Positions 55,637 to 64,000 of a stretch of DNA of 64,000 nt are shown one piece after another. The position numbers and the translations under genes are program-made. The notes below the pieces were generated by a model that had not been told where the DNA came from, searched no databases, and was given only the letters and a program-made list of their open reading frames with translations. This stretch comes from Methylobacterium sp. BTF04 (lineage in GTDB: Bacteria > Pseudomonadota > Alphaproteobacteria > Rhizobiales > Beijerinckiaceae), in assembly GCF_010692745.1 (NCBI RefSeq), contig NZ_JAAHTB010000013.1:1-64000 (forward strand). Direction: 5' to 3'. How positions within the stretch are numbered: the stretch's first letter is position 1; every line of letters starts with the position of its first letter.

Positions 55637-56716
55637 ATGGCGGCCTGGGTGAAGGGTGGTGCGACGGATGCGGGCGCAGCGGTGGACGCTGCCGCAACGC
55701 TCCTCGCTGCGGCGCGCACGCCGGTGGTGGCCGGCCTCTGCGCCGAGTTGAGTGCGATCCGCGCGGCCTATCACCTCGCCGACGCGATCGGCGCCTCCGT
55801 CGACCCGGTGGCGGGAGCAAGCCTCTATGCCGAACTCGGTTCCCTGAGCCGCACGGGCGCGATGCTCACCACCCCGGCCGAGGCCATCGGCCGGGCCGAC
55901 ACACTGCTCATCGTCGGCAATGCGCCCTGGGACCGGTCGATCGTCCAGGAGATTGCCGAGTCGGTGCCGTCGCGCGGCAGGGCCGCCGGCACCGAGCGGA
56001 GCATTCTTTCCCTCGGCGGTCCGCGCAACGGCGCCACCCGCCACGTGGCCTATCCTGCCGAGACCGGTGGTCTTGCGATCTCCGTGGCGCATCTGCGCGC
56101 CTTCCTGAAGGGACATCTGGCCGGCGAGGCCGCCTATGCGGATCTGGCCAAGCGGCTGGCCGCCGCCCAGTACGGCGTCGTCCTCTACGATCCGAGTGAG
56201 CTGGGCGAGCTTGGTGTCGAGATGCTGCAGGGCATGGTCAAGGATCTCAACGAGGTCACGCGGTTCTTTGCGCTCGCCGTCTCCGACCCGTTCCAGGGGC
56301 GCGCCTTGCTGCAGCTCGCCGCCTGGACCACCGGTCAGGCCCCGCGCGTCGGCTTCGGCCGCCATGTGCCCGAGCACGATCCGTGGCGCTTCGACAGCGC
56401 CCGTCAGATCGCCGCCGGCGAGGTCGATGCCGCCCTGTGGCTCGCCTCCCTGCCCGCCCCGCGGCCGGATTGGCTCGCCACGCTTCCGAGCATCGCCATC
56501 GTCGGCGAGGGCAGCCCCGAGGCGGCCGGCGACGTCGCCGACATCGTGATCGCGGTGGGCGTGCCCGGTGAGAGCACCGGTGGCGCCCTGTGGAACGAGC
56601 GTCGCTCCACGATCACCTACACGCCGCCGGCCGGACAGCCGGCCGAATTGAACGCAGCCGGCGTGATCGCCGCCATCCAGGACCGTCTCGTGCAGATGAA
56701 AGGCGCCTCATGCTGA
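55637..56716 (+). CDS. fhcB: formyltransferase/hydrolase complex subunit B
   Basis: The product is 359 residues and is a homologue of the tungsten/molybdenum subunit FwdB. It keeps the fold (AAWVKGGATDAGAAVDAAAT, ADTLLIVGNAPWDRS, PRVGFGRHVPEHDPWRF) but lacks the N-terminal Cys cluster and the metal-ligand Cys of formate dehydrogenase-type subunits. It is therefore a structural, non-redox member of the bacterial Fhc complex. The ATG at 55637 follows GAAGG. A GTG at 55598 would add 13 residues. The stop overlaps fhcA. Confidence 0.87.
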   Translation: MAAWVKGGATDAGAAVDAAATLLAAARTPVVAGLCAELSAIRAAYHLADAIGASVDPVAGASLYAELGSLSRTGAMLTTPAEAIGRADTLLIVGNAPWDRSIVQEIAESVPSRGRAAGTERSILSLGGPRNGATRHVAYPAETGGLAISVAHLRAFLKGHLAGEAAYADLAKRLAAAQYGVVLYDPSELGELGVEMLQGMVKDLNEVTRFFALAVSDPFQGRALLQLAAWTTGQAPRVGFGRHVPEHDPWRFDSARQIAAGEVDAALWLASLPAPRPDWLATLPSIAIVGEGSPEAAGDVADIVIAVGVPGESTGGALWNERRSTITYTPPAGQPAELNAAGVIAAIQDRLVQMKGASC

Positions 56717-58353
56717 TCCGGATCAGTGGTGGCCGGGTGGTCGATCCGACGGCCGGGCGCGATGGCGTCGGCGACGTCTGGATCGAGAACGGCCGGGTCG
56801 TGGCCGCCTCGGAGCGCGTGCCCGACCGGACCATCGACGCCAGCGGCTGCGTGGTGATGGCGGGCGGCGTCGAGGTGCATTCGCATATTGCCGGCGGCAA
56901 CGTGGTGATGAGCCGCCTGCTGCTGCCCGACCTCTACGCCAGCGAGGCCGCTCCCGACGGGCATCCCTTCGCGCATGCCGGCGGCTCGGCCGCCTGGATC
57001 GGCGCGAACTACGCGCGGATGGGCTACACCATCGCGGTCGAGCCGGCGATGCCGCCGGCCAATGCGCTGGCGACCCATCTCGAACTTGCCGATATTCCGC
57101 TGCTCGACCGCGGCGCGCTCACGGTGATGGGCAACGACGACCACCTACTGCAGCTCCTGCGCGAGCGCGAGGGCAAGGCCGCCGTGCGCGATCTCGTGGC
57201 GTTGTCCGTCGCCACCTCGCGCGGGTTGGGCGTCAAGTGCATCAATGCGGGCGGCGCCTCGGCCTTCAAGGACGGGATGCTGAAGCTCAGCCTCGACGAC
57301 GAGATTCCCGTCTACGGCCTGTCGACGCGCAAGATCATGACGGCGCTCCTCGACGCGGTCGAGGAGATCGGCGTGCCGCATCCGCTTCACGTCCACGCCA
57401 ACAACCTCGGTATTCCGGGCGCTGACGATTCCTTCGTCGCCACGATGGAGGCGGCCGAAGGCCGGCGCATCCACTTCGCCCACGCCCAGTTCTATGCCTA
57501 TGCGGTCGCCGACGCGGAGAACCCGGCCACCGGCGGCTTCCGCTCCGCGGCCGAGCGCATCACGGAGGCGATGGAGAAGCACCCCAACGCCACCTACGAT
57601 GTCGGCCAGGTCGCTTTCGGTCAGACCGTGACGATCTCGCTCGACATCCTGCGCCAGTTCGCTGGCCGCAAGGGCGCCAATCCGAAGAAGTGGATCCTGA
57701 CCGCAGGCGACGCGGAAGGCGGCGGCATCGTACCGTTCGTCTACAAGCCGCGCGGGGCGGTGAGCTCACTGCAATGGGCGATCGGCCTCGAGCTGATGCT
57801 GCTGTCCAAGGAACCCGAGCGGACGATCCTGACCACCGACCATCCCAATGGCGGTCCGTTCACGGATTACCCGCACATCATCCATCTGCTGATGGACAAG
57901 GAAGAGCGCGATCGCGAGATCGCGGGCCTTCACAAGGTCATCGGCGAGCGCTCGGGGCTCTGCGCCATCGAGCGCGAATACAGCTTCTCGGAAATCGCTC
58001 AGCTGACCCGGTCCGGCCCGGCCAAGCTGCTCGGCCTTTCCGATCGCGGGCACCTGCGCGAGGGCGCGCGGGCCGACGTCGCGATCTATCGCGACGACAA
58101 GAACCGCACGGCGATGTTCGCACGGGCCAAGATGGTGCTGAAGGACGGCGACGTGATCGTCGAGGACGGCGAGATCGTGAACTGGCGCGCCGGCCGCACC
58201 CTCGAACTCACCGTCGAATCCGACAAGGCCATGGTCGCCCGCTCCGAGACCTACCTGCAGGACCGCTTCGGCGCCGGGGTAAGCAGCTTCGCGGTGCCGG
58301 ATGAGGCCTTCCCGAAGGCGGACGTGTTCGAGGATGTCGCATGCCGGGCTTGA
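56710..58353 (+). CDS. fhcA: formyltransferase/hydrolase complex subunit A (formyl-methylofuran hydrolase)
   Basis: The product is 547 residues of the FwdA amidohydrolase family. The metal-binding EVHSHIAGGN (His57, His59) near the N-terminus, HPLHVHANNLG and TTDHPNGGPFTDYPHIIHLL are visible. It hydrolyses formyl-methylofuran to formate in the second half-reaction of Fhc. The ATG at 56710 overlaps the fhcB stop by 7 bp, so translation is coupled. Confidence 0.95.
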   Translation: MLIRISGGRVVDPTAGRDGVGDVWIENGRVVAASERVPDRTIDASGCVVMAGGVEVHSHIAGGNVVMSRLLLPDLYASEAAPDGHPFAHAGGSAAWIGANYARMGYTIAVEPAMPPANALATHLELADIPLLDRGALTVMGNDDHLLQLLREREGKAAVRDLVALSVATSRGLGVKCINAGGASAFKDGMLKLSLDDEIPVYGLSTRKIMTALLDAVEEIGVPHPLHVHANNLGIPGADDSFVATMEAAEGRRIHFAHAQFYAYAVADAENPATGGFRSAAERITEAMEKHPNATYDVGQVAFGQTVTISLDILRQFAGRKGANPKKWILTAGDAEGGGIVPFVYKPRGAVSSLQWAIGLELMLLSKEPERTILTTDHPNGGPFTDYPHIIHLLMDKEERDREIAGLHKVIGERSGLCAIEREYSFSEIAQLTRSGPAKLLGLSDRGHLREGARADVAIYRDDKNRTAMFARAKMVLKDGDVIVEDGEIVNWRAGRTLELTVESDKAMVARSETYLQDRFGAGVSSFAVPDEAFPKADVFEDVACRA

Positions 58354-58386
58354 ACGGAACACGTCGCGTGGGGACCGGTGACTGAG

Positions 58387-59343
58387 ATGGCGGAACTCAT
58401 CCTCAACGGCATTCCGGTGATCGACACCTTCGCCGAGGCGTTCGACGTCGCCGGCACGGCGATCATCATCACCAACGACACACCCAAATGGGCAATGATC
58501 GCCGCGACCACGATGACGGGCTTCGCCACGTCCGTGATCGGATGCGGTGCCGAAGCCGGCATCGATTGCGAACTGTCTCCCGACGAGACTCCCGATGGGC
58601 GTCCCGGCGTGCGCGTGCTGCTGTTCGGCTTCGAGCCGAACGGGCTGAAGGACCAGCTCCTCAAGCGCGTCGGCCAGTGCATCCTCACCTGCCCCGGCAC
58701 CGCCTGCTACGCCGGCGTCGACGGGCCGACGAAGATCAAGCTTGGTGGCGCGATCCGCTATTTCGGTGACGGTTTCGCGGTCGCCAAGCGCCTGCCCGAT
58801 CCGATCACCGGCAAGTCGAGGCGCTACTGGCGCATCCCGGTCATGGACGGCGAGTTCCTGTGCGAGGATTTCGTCCGCGCCGTCGACGGCGCCGTGGGCG
58901 GCGGCAATCTGCTGTTCCTCGGCCGCAATCACGCCGAGACCCTCAAGGTCGCCGAGATCGCCGTGGATGCGGCCCGGACCGTATCGGGGGCGATCCTGCC
59001 CTTCCCCGGCGGTATCGTCCGCTCCGGCTCGAAGGTGGGGGCACGCACCAAGGGCATGATGGCGTCCACCAATGACGCCTATTGCCCGACGCTGAAGGGC
59101 CGGGCCGGCACCGAACTCTCGTCCGAGGTCGGTGTGGTGCTGGAGATCGTCATCGACGCGCTGACCTCGCAAGGGGTCGCCGATTCGATGCGTGCGGCGC
59201 TTCATGCCTCGACGGCGGCGGGAGCGGCCCATGGGCTGGTCGCCGTCACCGCCGGCAATTACGGCGGCAATCTCGGCCGCCATCATTATCATCTGAAAGA
59301 CCTGCTCACATCGGGGCCGGCAAGCGAGGCTGGAGCGGCATGA
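58387..59343 (+). CDS. fhcD: formylmethylofuran:H4MPT formyltransferase, Fhc subunit D
   Basis: The product is 318 residues, homologous to archaeal Ftr. The start ELILNGIPVIDTFAEAFDVA, GTACYAGVDGPTKIKLGGAI and LPFPGGIVRSGSKVGA are family blocks. It moves the formyl group from formyl-H4MPT to methylofuran within the Fhc complex. The ATG at 58387 matches the archaeal N-terminus. A GTG at 58378 would add three residues. It overlaps fhcC by 4 bp. Confidence 0.95.
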   Translation: MAELILNGIPVIDTFAEAFDVAGTAIIITNDTPKWAMIAATTMTGFATSVIGCGAEAGIDCELSPDETPDGRPGVRVLLFGFEPNGLKDQLLKRVGQCILTCPGTACYAGVDGPTKIKLGGAIRYFGDGFAVAKRLPDPITGKSRRYWRIPVMDGEFLCEDFVRAVDGAVGGGNLLFLGRNHAETLKVAEIAVDAARTVSGAILPFPGGIVRSGSKVGARTKGMMASTNDAYCPTLKGRAGTELSSEVGVVLEIVIDALTSQGVADSMRAALHASTAAGAAHGLVAVTAGNYGGNLGRHHYHLKDLLTSGPASEAGAA

Positions 59344-60137
59344 CCACCCTCACCCTGCGCCAGGAGCCGTCCGAGCGGCTCGACTTCCTGCACGTCAACC
59401 CGCTCGCCCTGAGCGGTCTGTCCGAGAGCGAGGCCGCCAAGCTGCCGGTCGGCACCAGCCGGCGCGGCTTGACGCTCGGGGATTGCTTTTCGCTGTCCCT
59501 CGACGGCTCCGATACCCTGATCATCGAAGGCGGTTCCTCACGTCTCGACCGGGTCGGCGCGGCCTTGAGCGGCGGCACGATCCGGGTCGTCGGCGATGTC
59601 GGCCAGCGCCTCGGTGAGGGCATGAAAAGCGGCAGCGTGACGGTCACCGGTTCTGCCGGACCGTTCGCGGGCGCCGGCGCCACCGGCGGTACCATCACCA
59701 TCGAGGGCGATGCCGGGGATCATGCCGGCGGCGCGGTCTATGCCGCGAAGGCCGGCCTCGACGGTGCCACCCTGGTGATCCGCGGCACAGCCGGCGACCA
59801 TCTCGGCGACCGCATGCGGCGCGGCCTCATCCTGGTCGGCCGGGCCGGAGCCTATGCGGGTTCGCGGATGATCGCCGGCACCATCGCCGCCACGGCGCTG
59901 GGCGACCACCCTGGCTTCGGCATGCGCCGCGGCACCATCCTGGCCGGTGCCGCCGGGGCCATCACCCCGAGCTTCGTCGAGACCGGCACCCACGACCTCG
60001 TGTTCCTGCGGCTGCTGGCCCGCTCCCTGCGACCGCTGAGCCCGGCCCATGCCGATCTCGCGGCCAGCGCGCTCACGCGCTATTCGGGTGACCTGGCGAC
60101 GCTGGGCAAGGGCGAACTCTGGGTCGCGGCGACCTGA
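59340..60137 (+). CDS. fhcC: formyltransferase/hydrolase complex subunit C
   Basis: The product is 265 residues of the FwdC/GltB-type beta-helix family, with repeated G-x-x-x-G-x-x-I/V units (GGTIRVVGDVGQRLGEGMKSG, GGTITIEGDAGDHAGGAVYA). It is a structural subunit that holds FhcA and FhcB together. Operon order B-A-D-C is the usual bacterial one. Confidence 0.93.
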   Translation: MTTLTLRQEPSERLDFLHVNPLALSGLSESEAAKLPVGTSRRGLTLGDCFSLSLDGSDTLIIEGGSSRLDRVGAALSGGTIRVVGDVGQRLGEGMKSGSVTVTGSAGPFAGAGATGGTITIEGDAGDHAGGAVYAAKAGLDGATLVIRGTAGDHLGDRMRRGLILVGRAGAYAGSRMIAGTIAATALGDHPGFGMRRGTILAGAAGAITPSFVETGTHDLVFLRLLARSLRPLSPAHADLAASALTRYSGDLATLGKGELWVAAT

Positions 60138-60255
60138 GGTCGCCGATCGCACCGGATTGCGTGATGTCCCCGCCGCCTTTTCCGGTCTTGCCCGGGAGCA
60201 TCGGCACAAAAGTGCAGATGGCGGGTTGTCCTCGGAGTGAAACGAGGCCCGGCCG

Positions 60256-60462
60256 ATGCTCATCCTGCTTTCGATCTGCCTCGTGGCGCATCCGGCGCAA
60301 TGCCGCGAGGACAGGATCGACCTGTCGTTCGAATCCCGCTCTCCGACGGTTTGCCTGCGCAATTCGCAGAGCGCCATCGCCAAGTGGCAGGCCGAGCATC
60401 CCGACTGGCATGTGAACCGCTGGCGCTGCGCCGTGCGCGAAAACCTGCCCAAGGATCTGTAG
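60256..60462 (+). CDS. small secreted cysteine-containing protein
   Basis: The product is 68 residues. It opens LILLSICLVAHPAQCREDRI and continues with SPTVCLRNSQSAIAKWQAEH and HVNRWRCAVREN, with four Cys overall. Short proteins of this shape are common as hypotheticals in alphaproteobacteria. The hydrophobic start could be a signal or a buried helix. It lies between fhcC (119 bp) and the sensor kinase gene. Function is unknown. Confidence 0.65.
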   Translation: MLILLSICLVAHPAQCREDRIDLSFESRSPTVCLRNSQSAIAKWQAEHPDWHVNRWRCAVRENLPKDL

Positions 60463-60592
60463 TCGACCCCGTACTTTCCGGCAGCCTGCTCTTGCGAGCA
60501 CTGAGCGCCTGAGCCTAGACAGCTTGCCCGCCACGGTTGATCGCATGGTCATTCGAGTCGTGTGGGAGGAAGTGGCAAGAATTGGCACGAGA

Positions 60593-62206
60593 ATGCGCTC
60601 GCTGAAGGTCAGGTTCGCGCTGCTCCTGGGCAGCACTGCGCTCCTCGTCATCCTGGCGGCCCTGGGCGTACTCGGCTCGATCGGCGCGGCCGAGCGCACC
60701 ATCGACCGGACGCTCGCCGCCCAGGGGCGTCTCGAATTGCTGGTCGAGCTGTCCGGCCGCATGACCCAATACGGTCTCGCGGCTCTGGAGGCCGTCAGCA
60801 ACCCGGATGCCCAGCCGGAAGGCCTCTCCGTCGCCCGTACCAATGTCGACCGCGCGCTGGTGGCGGTGGATGAATCCCTCGGCCGCAGCATCGCCGTCAG
60901 CGACGATCCCCTCGACCGGACGCAATATGCCGCCCGCACCCGCCCGCTGGCCCAGCTCCGTTCGGCCCGCGCCGTCCTCGACCGTCAGGTCGCCCAGGTC
61001 CTGCGCCAATCCGAGGACGAGCAGCGCAGAAATACGATCCGCGGCGCGCTCAACGGCTTCGGTGCCATGACCGGGCAGCCACTCTCGTTCCTGATCGAGG
61101 TCGAGCGCCGCTCGATGATCGCCGGGTCAGACGCCGCCCGCACCCTGTCGCAGACCCTTCGGATCGCCTCCCTGGCCGCGGTGGCCGTGGCGCTCACCAT
61201 CGTCTTCGTCCTCTACCGCGCGGTGACGCGTCCGACCCTGGCGCGCATCGAGGCGATGCGGCGCGCCGCCGGCGCGGTCGGACGCGGCGAACTCGAGACC
61301 CGCCTCTCGGTGGCCACCCGCGACGAACTCGGCCTCCTGGTCGCCAACTTCAACCGCATGGCCGCGCGTCTCGCCCGCCGCGAAGGCAACCTGGCCGCCG
61401 ACAGGGCCGCACTCGAGGACACCGTGGCGGCCCGCACCACGGATCTGCGTGCCGCCAACGAACGCCTGGAGGCGGTGGACCGCTCGCGCCGGCGCTTCTT
61501 TGCCGACGTCAGCCACGAGCTGCGTACGCCGCTCACGGTCATTCTCGGCGAATGCGATATCGCCGCGCGTTCGGCCGGGCGGCCGGGCGTCGATTACGCG
61601 CCGGTCTTCTCCACCATCCGCAAGCGGGCGCTGCGCCTGCAGCGCCGGGTGGAGGATCTGTTGCGCGTTGCGCGCTCGGAATCCGGCCAGATCGAACTCG
61701 ACCGACGGGCGGCGAGTGCGGCCATCATCCTCGCCGATGCGGTGGACGGCATGGCCTCGGAGGCCGCCCGTCGCCGGGTCGGGCTGACCCTGGAGACGGG
61801 GCCGCACGATGCCACCCTGCTCGCCGATCGCGAATGGCTGCGTCAGGTGGTGGAGAGCCTCATCGACAATGCGCTGCGCCACGCATCCGGGGCGACCCGC
61901 ATCGGCGTCGCGCTCCATGCCGGAGACGGCCCGGTCGCCACCATCACCGTCAGCGACGACGGGCCGGGCTTTCCCGAGACCGGGGACGGCCTGTTCGAAC
62001 GATTCCGCCGGGCGAGTCCGTCGCCCGAAACCGGTTTTGGCATCGGCTTGGCCCTGGCGCGTTGGGTCGTCGAACGCCATGATGGCACGATCCGCCTCGG
62101 AACCGGCGAGAACGGACGGGGTGCCCGCGTGGCGCTCGAGATGCCGGTGCTCGATCTGAGCCTCGGCCCGGACGACGAGCGAATGGACAGGGAGACGACG
62201 GCATGA
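60593..62206 (+). CDS. mxbD: sensor histidine kinase, MxbD-like
   Basis: The product is 537 residues. One helix at the N-terminus (VRFALLLGSTALLVILAALG) and a second (LAAVAVALTIVFVLYRAV) bracket a periplasmic helical sensor. A HAMP domain follows, then the phosphoacceptor VSHELRTPLTVILGE with His308 and an ATPase domain (SLIDNALRHASG, DDGPGFPETGDG). By position just upstream of pqqA it matches MxbD of M. extorquens, needed for methanol dehydrogenase expression. The ATG at 60593 is chosen, with an alternative ATG at 60545 or TTG at 60524. Confidence 0.85.
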   Translation: MRSLKVRFALLLGSTALLVILAALGVLGSIGAAERTIDRTLAAQGRLELLVELSGRMTQYGLAALEAVSNPDAQPEGLSVARTNVDRALVAVDESLGRSIAVSDDPLDRTQYAARTRPLAQLRSARAVLDRQVAQVLRQSEDEQRRNTIRGALNGFGAMTGQPLSFLIEVERRSMIAGSDAARTLSQTLRIASLAAVAVALTIVFVLYRAVTRPTLARIEAMRRAAGAVGRGELETRLSVATRDELGLLVANFNRMAARLARREGNLAADRAALEDTVAARTTDLRAANERLEAVDRSRRRFFADVSHELRTPLTVILGECDIAARSAGRPGVDYAPVFSTIRKRALRLQRRVEDLLRVARSESGQIELDRRAASAAIILADAVDGMASEAARRRVGLTLETGPHDATLLADREWLRQVVESLIDNALRHASGATRIGVALHAGDGPVATITVSDDGPGFPETGDGLFERFRRASPSPETGFGIGLALARWVVERHDGTIRLGTGENGRGARVALEMPVLDLSLGPDDERMDRETTA

Positions 62207-62907
62207 CGCGCGTACTCATCGTCGAGGACGACAGCGATATCCGCGCCATGCTCGCGCGCGGGCTCGAAGCCGAGGGCTTTTCGGTGGGCGTCGCCGGCTG
62301 CGTCGACGATGCGCTCGCCGCCGCCCGAGACGAAGCCCCGCAGGCGGTCGTTCTTGATATCACCCTCCCCGACGGCTCGGGACACGACGTCTGCCGGTCC
62401 CTGCGCGAGGGCGGCTATCCCGGCCCCATCCTGTTCCTGTCGGCCCGCGACGAGGTCCGCGATCGGGCGGAGGGCCTGGCGCTCGGTGCCGACGATTACA
62501 TCGTCAAGCCGTTCGTCTTCGACGAATTGCTCGCCCGCCTTCAGACGCATCTTCTCCGGCGCAAGGAATCGGATGAGCCGCGCACCATCGTCACCGCCGG
62601 CCGCCTCGTCCTCGATCTCAACATCCGCCAGGTCGCCTTCGCCGATGCGACCGCGCGCCTCACCCCGCGCGAGGCGGAACTGCTCGCCTTGCTGATGGAC
62701 AAGGCCAACCAGCCGGTGCCGCGCGGCGACATCTTCGACAAGCTCTGGGCCGGCCAGGGTGGCCTCTCGCTGAATGTCGTCGATGTCTACGTGGGTTACC
62801 TCCGTACCAAGCTCTCCGACTTCGTGCGCTTCGGAGGTCCGGTGATCGTCACCGTACGCGGCCGAGGCTTCATGCTCGATCTGCGCGGCCAGGATTTTCG
62901 CCATTGA
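62203..62907 (+). CDS. mxbM: OmpR-family response regulator, MxbM-like
   Basis: The product is 234 residues. A receiver domain (VLIVEDDSDIRAML, with phosphoacceptor Asp52 in VVLDITLPDGSG) and a C-terminal winged helix (TPREAELLALLMDKANQPVP, NVVDVYVGYLRTKL) identify an OmpR/PhoB-type regulator. Its ATG overlaps the sensor kinase stop by 4 bp. Placement before pqqA matches MxbM. It could bind the palindrome upstream of pqqA. Confidence 0.88.
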   Translation: MTRVLIVEDDSDIRAMLARGLEAEGFSVGVAGCVDDALAAARDEAPQAVVLDITLPDGSGHDVCRSLREGGYPGPILFLSARDEVRDRAEGLALGADDYIVKPFVFDELLARLQTHLLRRKESDEPRTIVTAGRLVLDLNIRQVAFADATARLTPREAELLALLMDKANQPVPRGDIFDKLWAGQGGLSLNVVDVYVGYLRTKLSDFVRFGGPVIVTVRGRGFMLDLRGQDFRH

Positions 62908-63034
62908 GCCACCCGGCAGGGTGTTAAGCTTGAGAGGTTTCTCAGAGAGTCGCGGGACGATCCGGCAATTTAGCGCTTGAAGTGAGGTCCGGAATTGTCG
63001 ATATAGCTCCCGCGACAGAAAATGACTGCGCCGT

Positions 63035-63074
63035 CAGGGTCTTACGATCTCCTTAAGGAGATATTCGGACCCTG
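63035..63074 (+). promoter_or_regulatory. nested 40-bp dyad in the pqqA upstream region
   Basis: The inner palindrome ATCTCCTTAAGGAGAT (63047-63062) is perfect. Outer arms CAGGGTC (63035-63041) and GACCCTG (63068-63074) share exactly the same centre, with 5-base non-paired shoulders. It lies 32 bp before the pqqA ATG. It is either an operator for a dimeric regulator or a leader RNA hairpin. Confidence 0.7.
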
Positions 63075-63089
63075 TTACGTTCAGAAAAA

Positions 63090-63100
63090 TCTCCAGGAGA
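63090..63100 (+). promoter_or_regulatory. ribosome-binding site of pqqA inside a mini-palindrome
   Basis: TCTCC-a-GGAGA holds the pqqA Shine-Dalgarno GGAGA, 6 bp before the ATG. The same TCTCC and GGAGA occur in the dyad at 63048-63061, so alternative pairing is possible. Confidence 0.6.
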
Positions 63101-63106
63101 AACACC

Positions 63107-63196
63107 ATGAAGTGGGCAGCCCCCGTCGTTTCCGAGATCTGCGTTGGCATGGAAGTCACCAGCTACGAGTCCGCTGAGATCGATACCTTCAACTAA
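63107..63196 (+). CDS. pqqA: PQQ precursor peptide PqqA
   Basis: The product is 29 residues starting MKWAAPVVSEICVGMEVTSY, with the cross-linked pair Glu16 and Tyr20 in E-V-T-S-Y that become the PQQ skeleton. PqqE, bound with PqqD, joins the two side chains, and later enzymes cut out and oxidise the product. PQQ is the cofactor of methanol dehydrogenases supplied with metal by the lut system. The gene starts the pqq operon and is followed by pqqB. Confidence 0.97.
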   Translation: MKWAAPVVSEICVGMEVTSYESAEIDTFN

Positions 63197-63241
63197 CGTG
63201 TTTTCGTCGCGCTTGAGGGTCCGGGCAGCGTCGGTTCAACC

Positions 63242-64000
63242 ATGCATCTCGTGATCCTCGGCTCGGCCGCGGGCGGCGGCCTTCCCCAGTGGAATTGCCG
63301 CTGCCCCATCTGCTTCCTCGCCCGTCAAGACAGCAATCGCGTAAGGCCGCGAACCCAGTCTAGCATCGCCGTGTCTCCCGATGGAGAACGCTGGCTCCTG
63401 GTGAATGCCTCCCCTGATATCCGCCAGCAATTGTTCGACAATTCCGCGCTCCATCCGCGTGAGGGGCTGCGCCACTCTCCGATCCATGCGGTGCTGCTCA
63501 CCAATGGCGACGTCGACCATGTCGCCGGCCTGCTCACCTTGCGCGAGGGGCAACCCTTCACCCTCTACGGCACCGCCGGCATTCTTGATTCGGTCAATGC
63601 CAATAGGGTCTTCGACGTGATGGCGCAGGGGGTCGTGGCGCGCGAGCCGATCGGCCTCGACGCCGCCTTCGAGCCCGTGCCCGGTCTCACCGTCACTCTG
63701 TTCTCCGTGCCCGGCAAGGTGCCGCTGTGGCTGGAGGACGAGACCATGGAAATCGGCGCCGAGACCGAGACCACGGTCGGCGCGATGATCGAAGCCGGCG
63801 GACGTCGTCTTGCCTACATCCCCGGCTGCGCCCGCGTCACCGAGGGTCTGAAACGCCGAATCGACGGCGTCGATGCACTCCTGTTCGACGGCACCGTTTT
63901 GCTCGACGACGACATGATTCGCGCCGGCGTCGGCACCAAGACCGGCTGGCGCATGGGCCATGTGCCGATGACCGGCGAGGGCGGCTCTATCGCCGCATTG
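63242..64000 (+). CDS. pqqB: PqqB (partial, cut by the window end)
   Basis: At least 253 residues are seen, with no stop before base 64000. The metallo-beta-lactamase fold is evident: HLVILGSAAGGGLPQWNCRC at the start with a CxCxxC metal site, and TNGDVDHVAGLLTLREG for the active-site HxDH-like motif. PqqB acts in PQQ biosynthesis after PqqE, as a probable dioxygenase or hydroxylase of the tyrosine ring. It lies 45 bp after pqqA. Confidence 0.95.
   Translation, partial: MHLVILGSAAGGGLPQWNCRCPICFLARQDSNRVRPRTQSSIAVSPDGERWLLVNASPDIRQQLFDNSALHPREGLRHSPIHAVLLTNGDVDHVAGLLTLREGQPFTLYGTAGILDSVNANRVFDVMAQGVVAREPIGLDAAFEPVPGLTVTLFSVPGKVPLWLEDETMEIGAETETTVGAMIEAGGRRLAYIPGCARVTEGLKRRIDGVDALLFDGTVLLDDDMIRAGVGTKTGWRMGHVPMTGEGGSIAAL

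Overview
The window is a GC-rich chromosomal segment of a methylotrophic alphaproteobacterium, almost certainly Methylobacterium/Methylorubrum. The diagnosis rests on gene content: lanmodulin beside an eight-gene lanthanide-uptake (lut) cluster, the complete formaldehyde oxidation route on tetrahydromethanopterin (H4MPT: fae, mtdB, mch, fhcBADC), genes for the H4MPT and methylofuran cofactors, and the start of the pqq cluster. I saw no rRNA, tRNA, CRISPR array, prophage or insertion sequence.

Bases 1-14600 are mostly housekeeping. They hold the ftsK 3' end, a LolA-type carrier, an AraC regulator, PlsC, exonuclease III, a btaA-btaB betaine-lipid operon, an APC permease, rpsO-pnp, small stress/membrane proteins, RidA and a polyamine-binding protein. 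Bases 14600-20400 carry a secreted serralysin-like protease fused to a Hint domain, a DUF3597 protein and an SsuABC-like ABC transporter. Bases 20500-31200 hold small membrane and secreted proteins and a surface-polysaccharide locus (deacetylase, CelD/BcsL-type acetyltransferase, Wzc/GumC-like protein, Wza-like exporter, GT4, WcaJ-like initiator), followed by a leucine-rich-repeat protein kinase.

Bases 31300-40300 (minus strand) are the lanthanide system: lutA-lutH in order, then lanM. LutH imports across the outer membrane. The periplasmic proteins LutA, B, C, D, G and LanM bind or hand over metal, and LutEF is the inner-membrane ABC transporter. These supply lanthanide-dependent, PQQ-containing methanol dehydrogenases.

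Bases 40500-60150 are the C1-transfer island. A plus-strand operon has MfnB, MfnE, DUF6513 and DUF447 proteins plus an MxaD-like protein and a beta-propeller. Next come a minus-strand MfnF homologue and a HisA-like gene. A minus-strand run follows: mptG, mtdB, orf5, mch, orf7, orf17, fae. The divergent operon fhcB-A-D-C closes the island. Formaldehyde is condensed with H4MPT (Fae), oxidised to methenyl-H4MPT (MtdB), hydrolysed to formyl-H4MPT (Mch) and released as formate through methylofuran by Fhc.

Bases 60200-64000 carry a small secreted protein, a histidine kinase/response regulator pair matching MxbDM by position, pqqA and the 5' part of pqqB. A striking nested inverted repeat lies in the pqqA leader. 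Gene names were assigned by reading proteins and gene order against remembered Methylorubrum extorquens AM1 biology. No database search was run.
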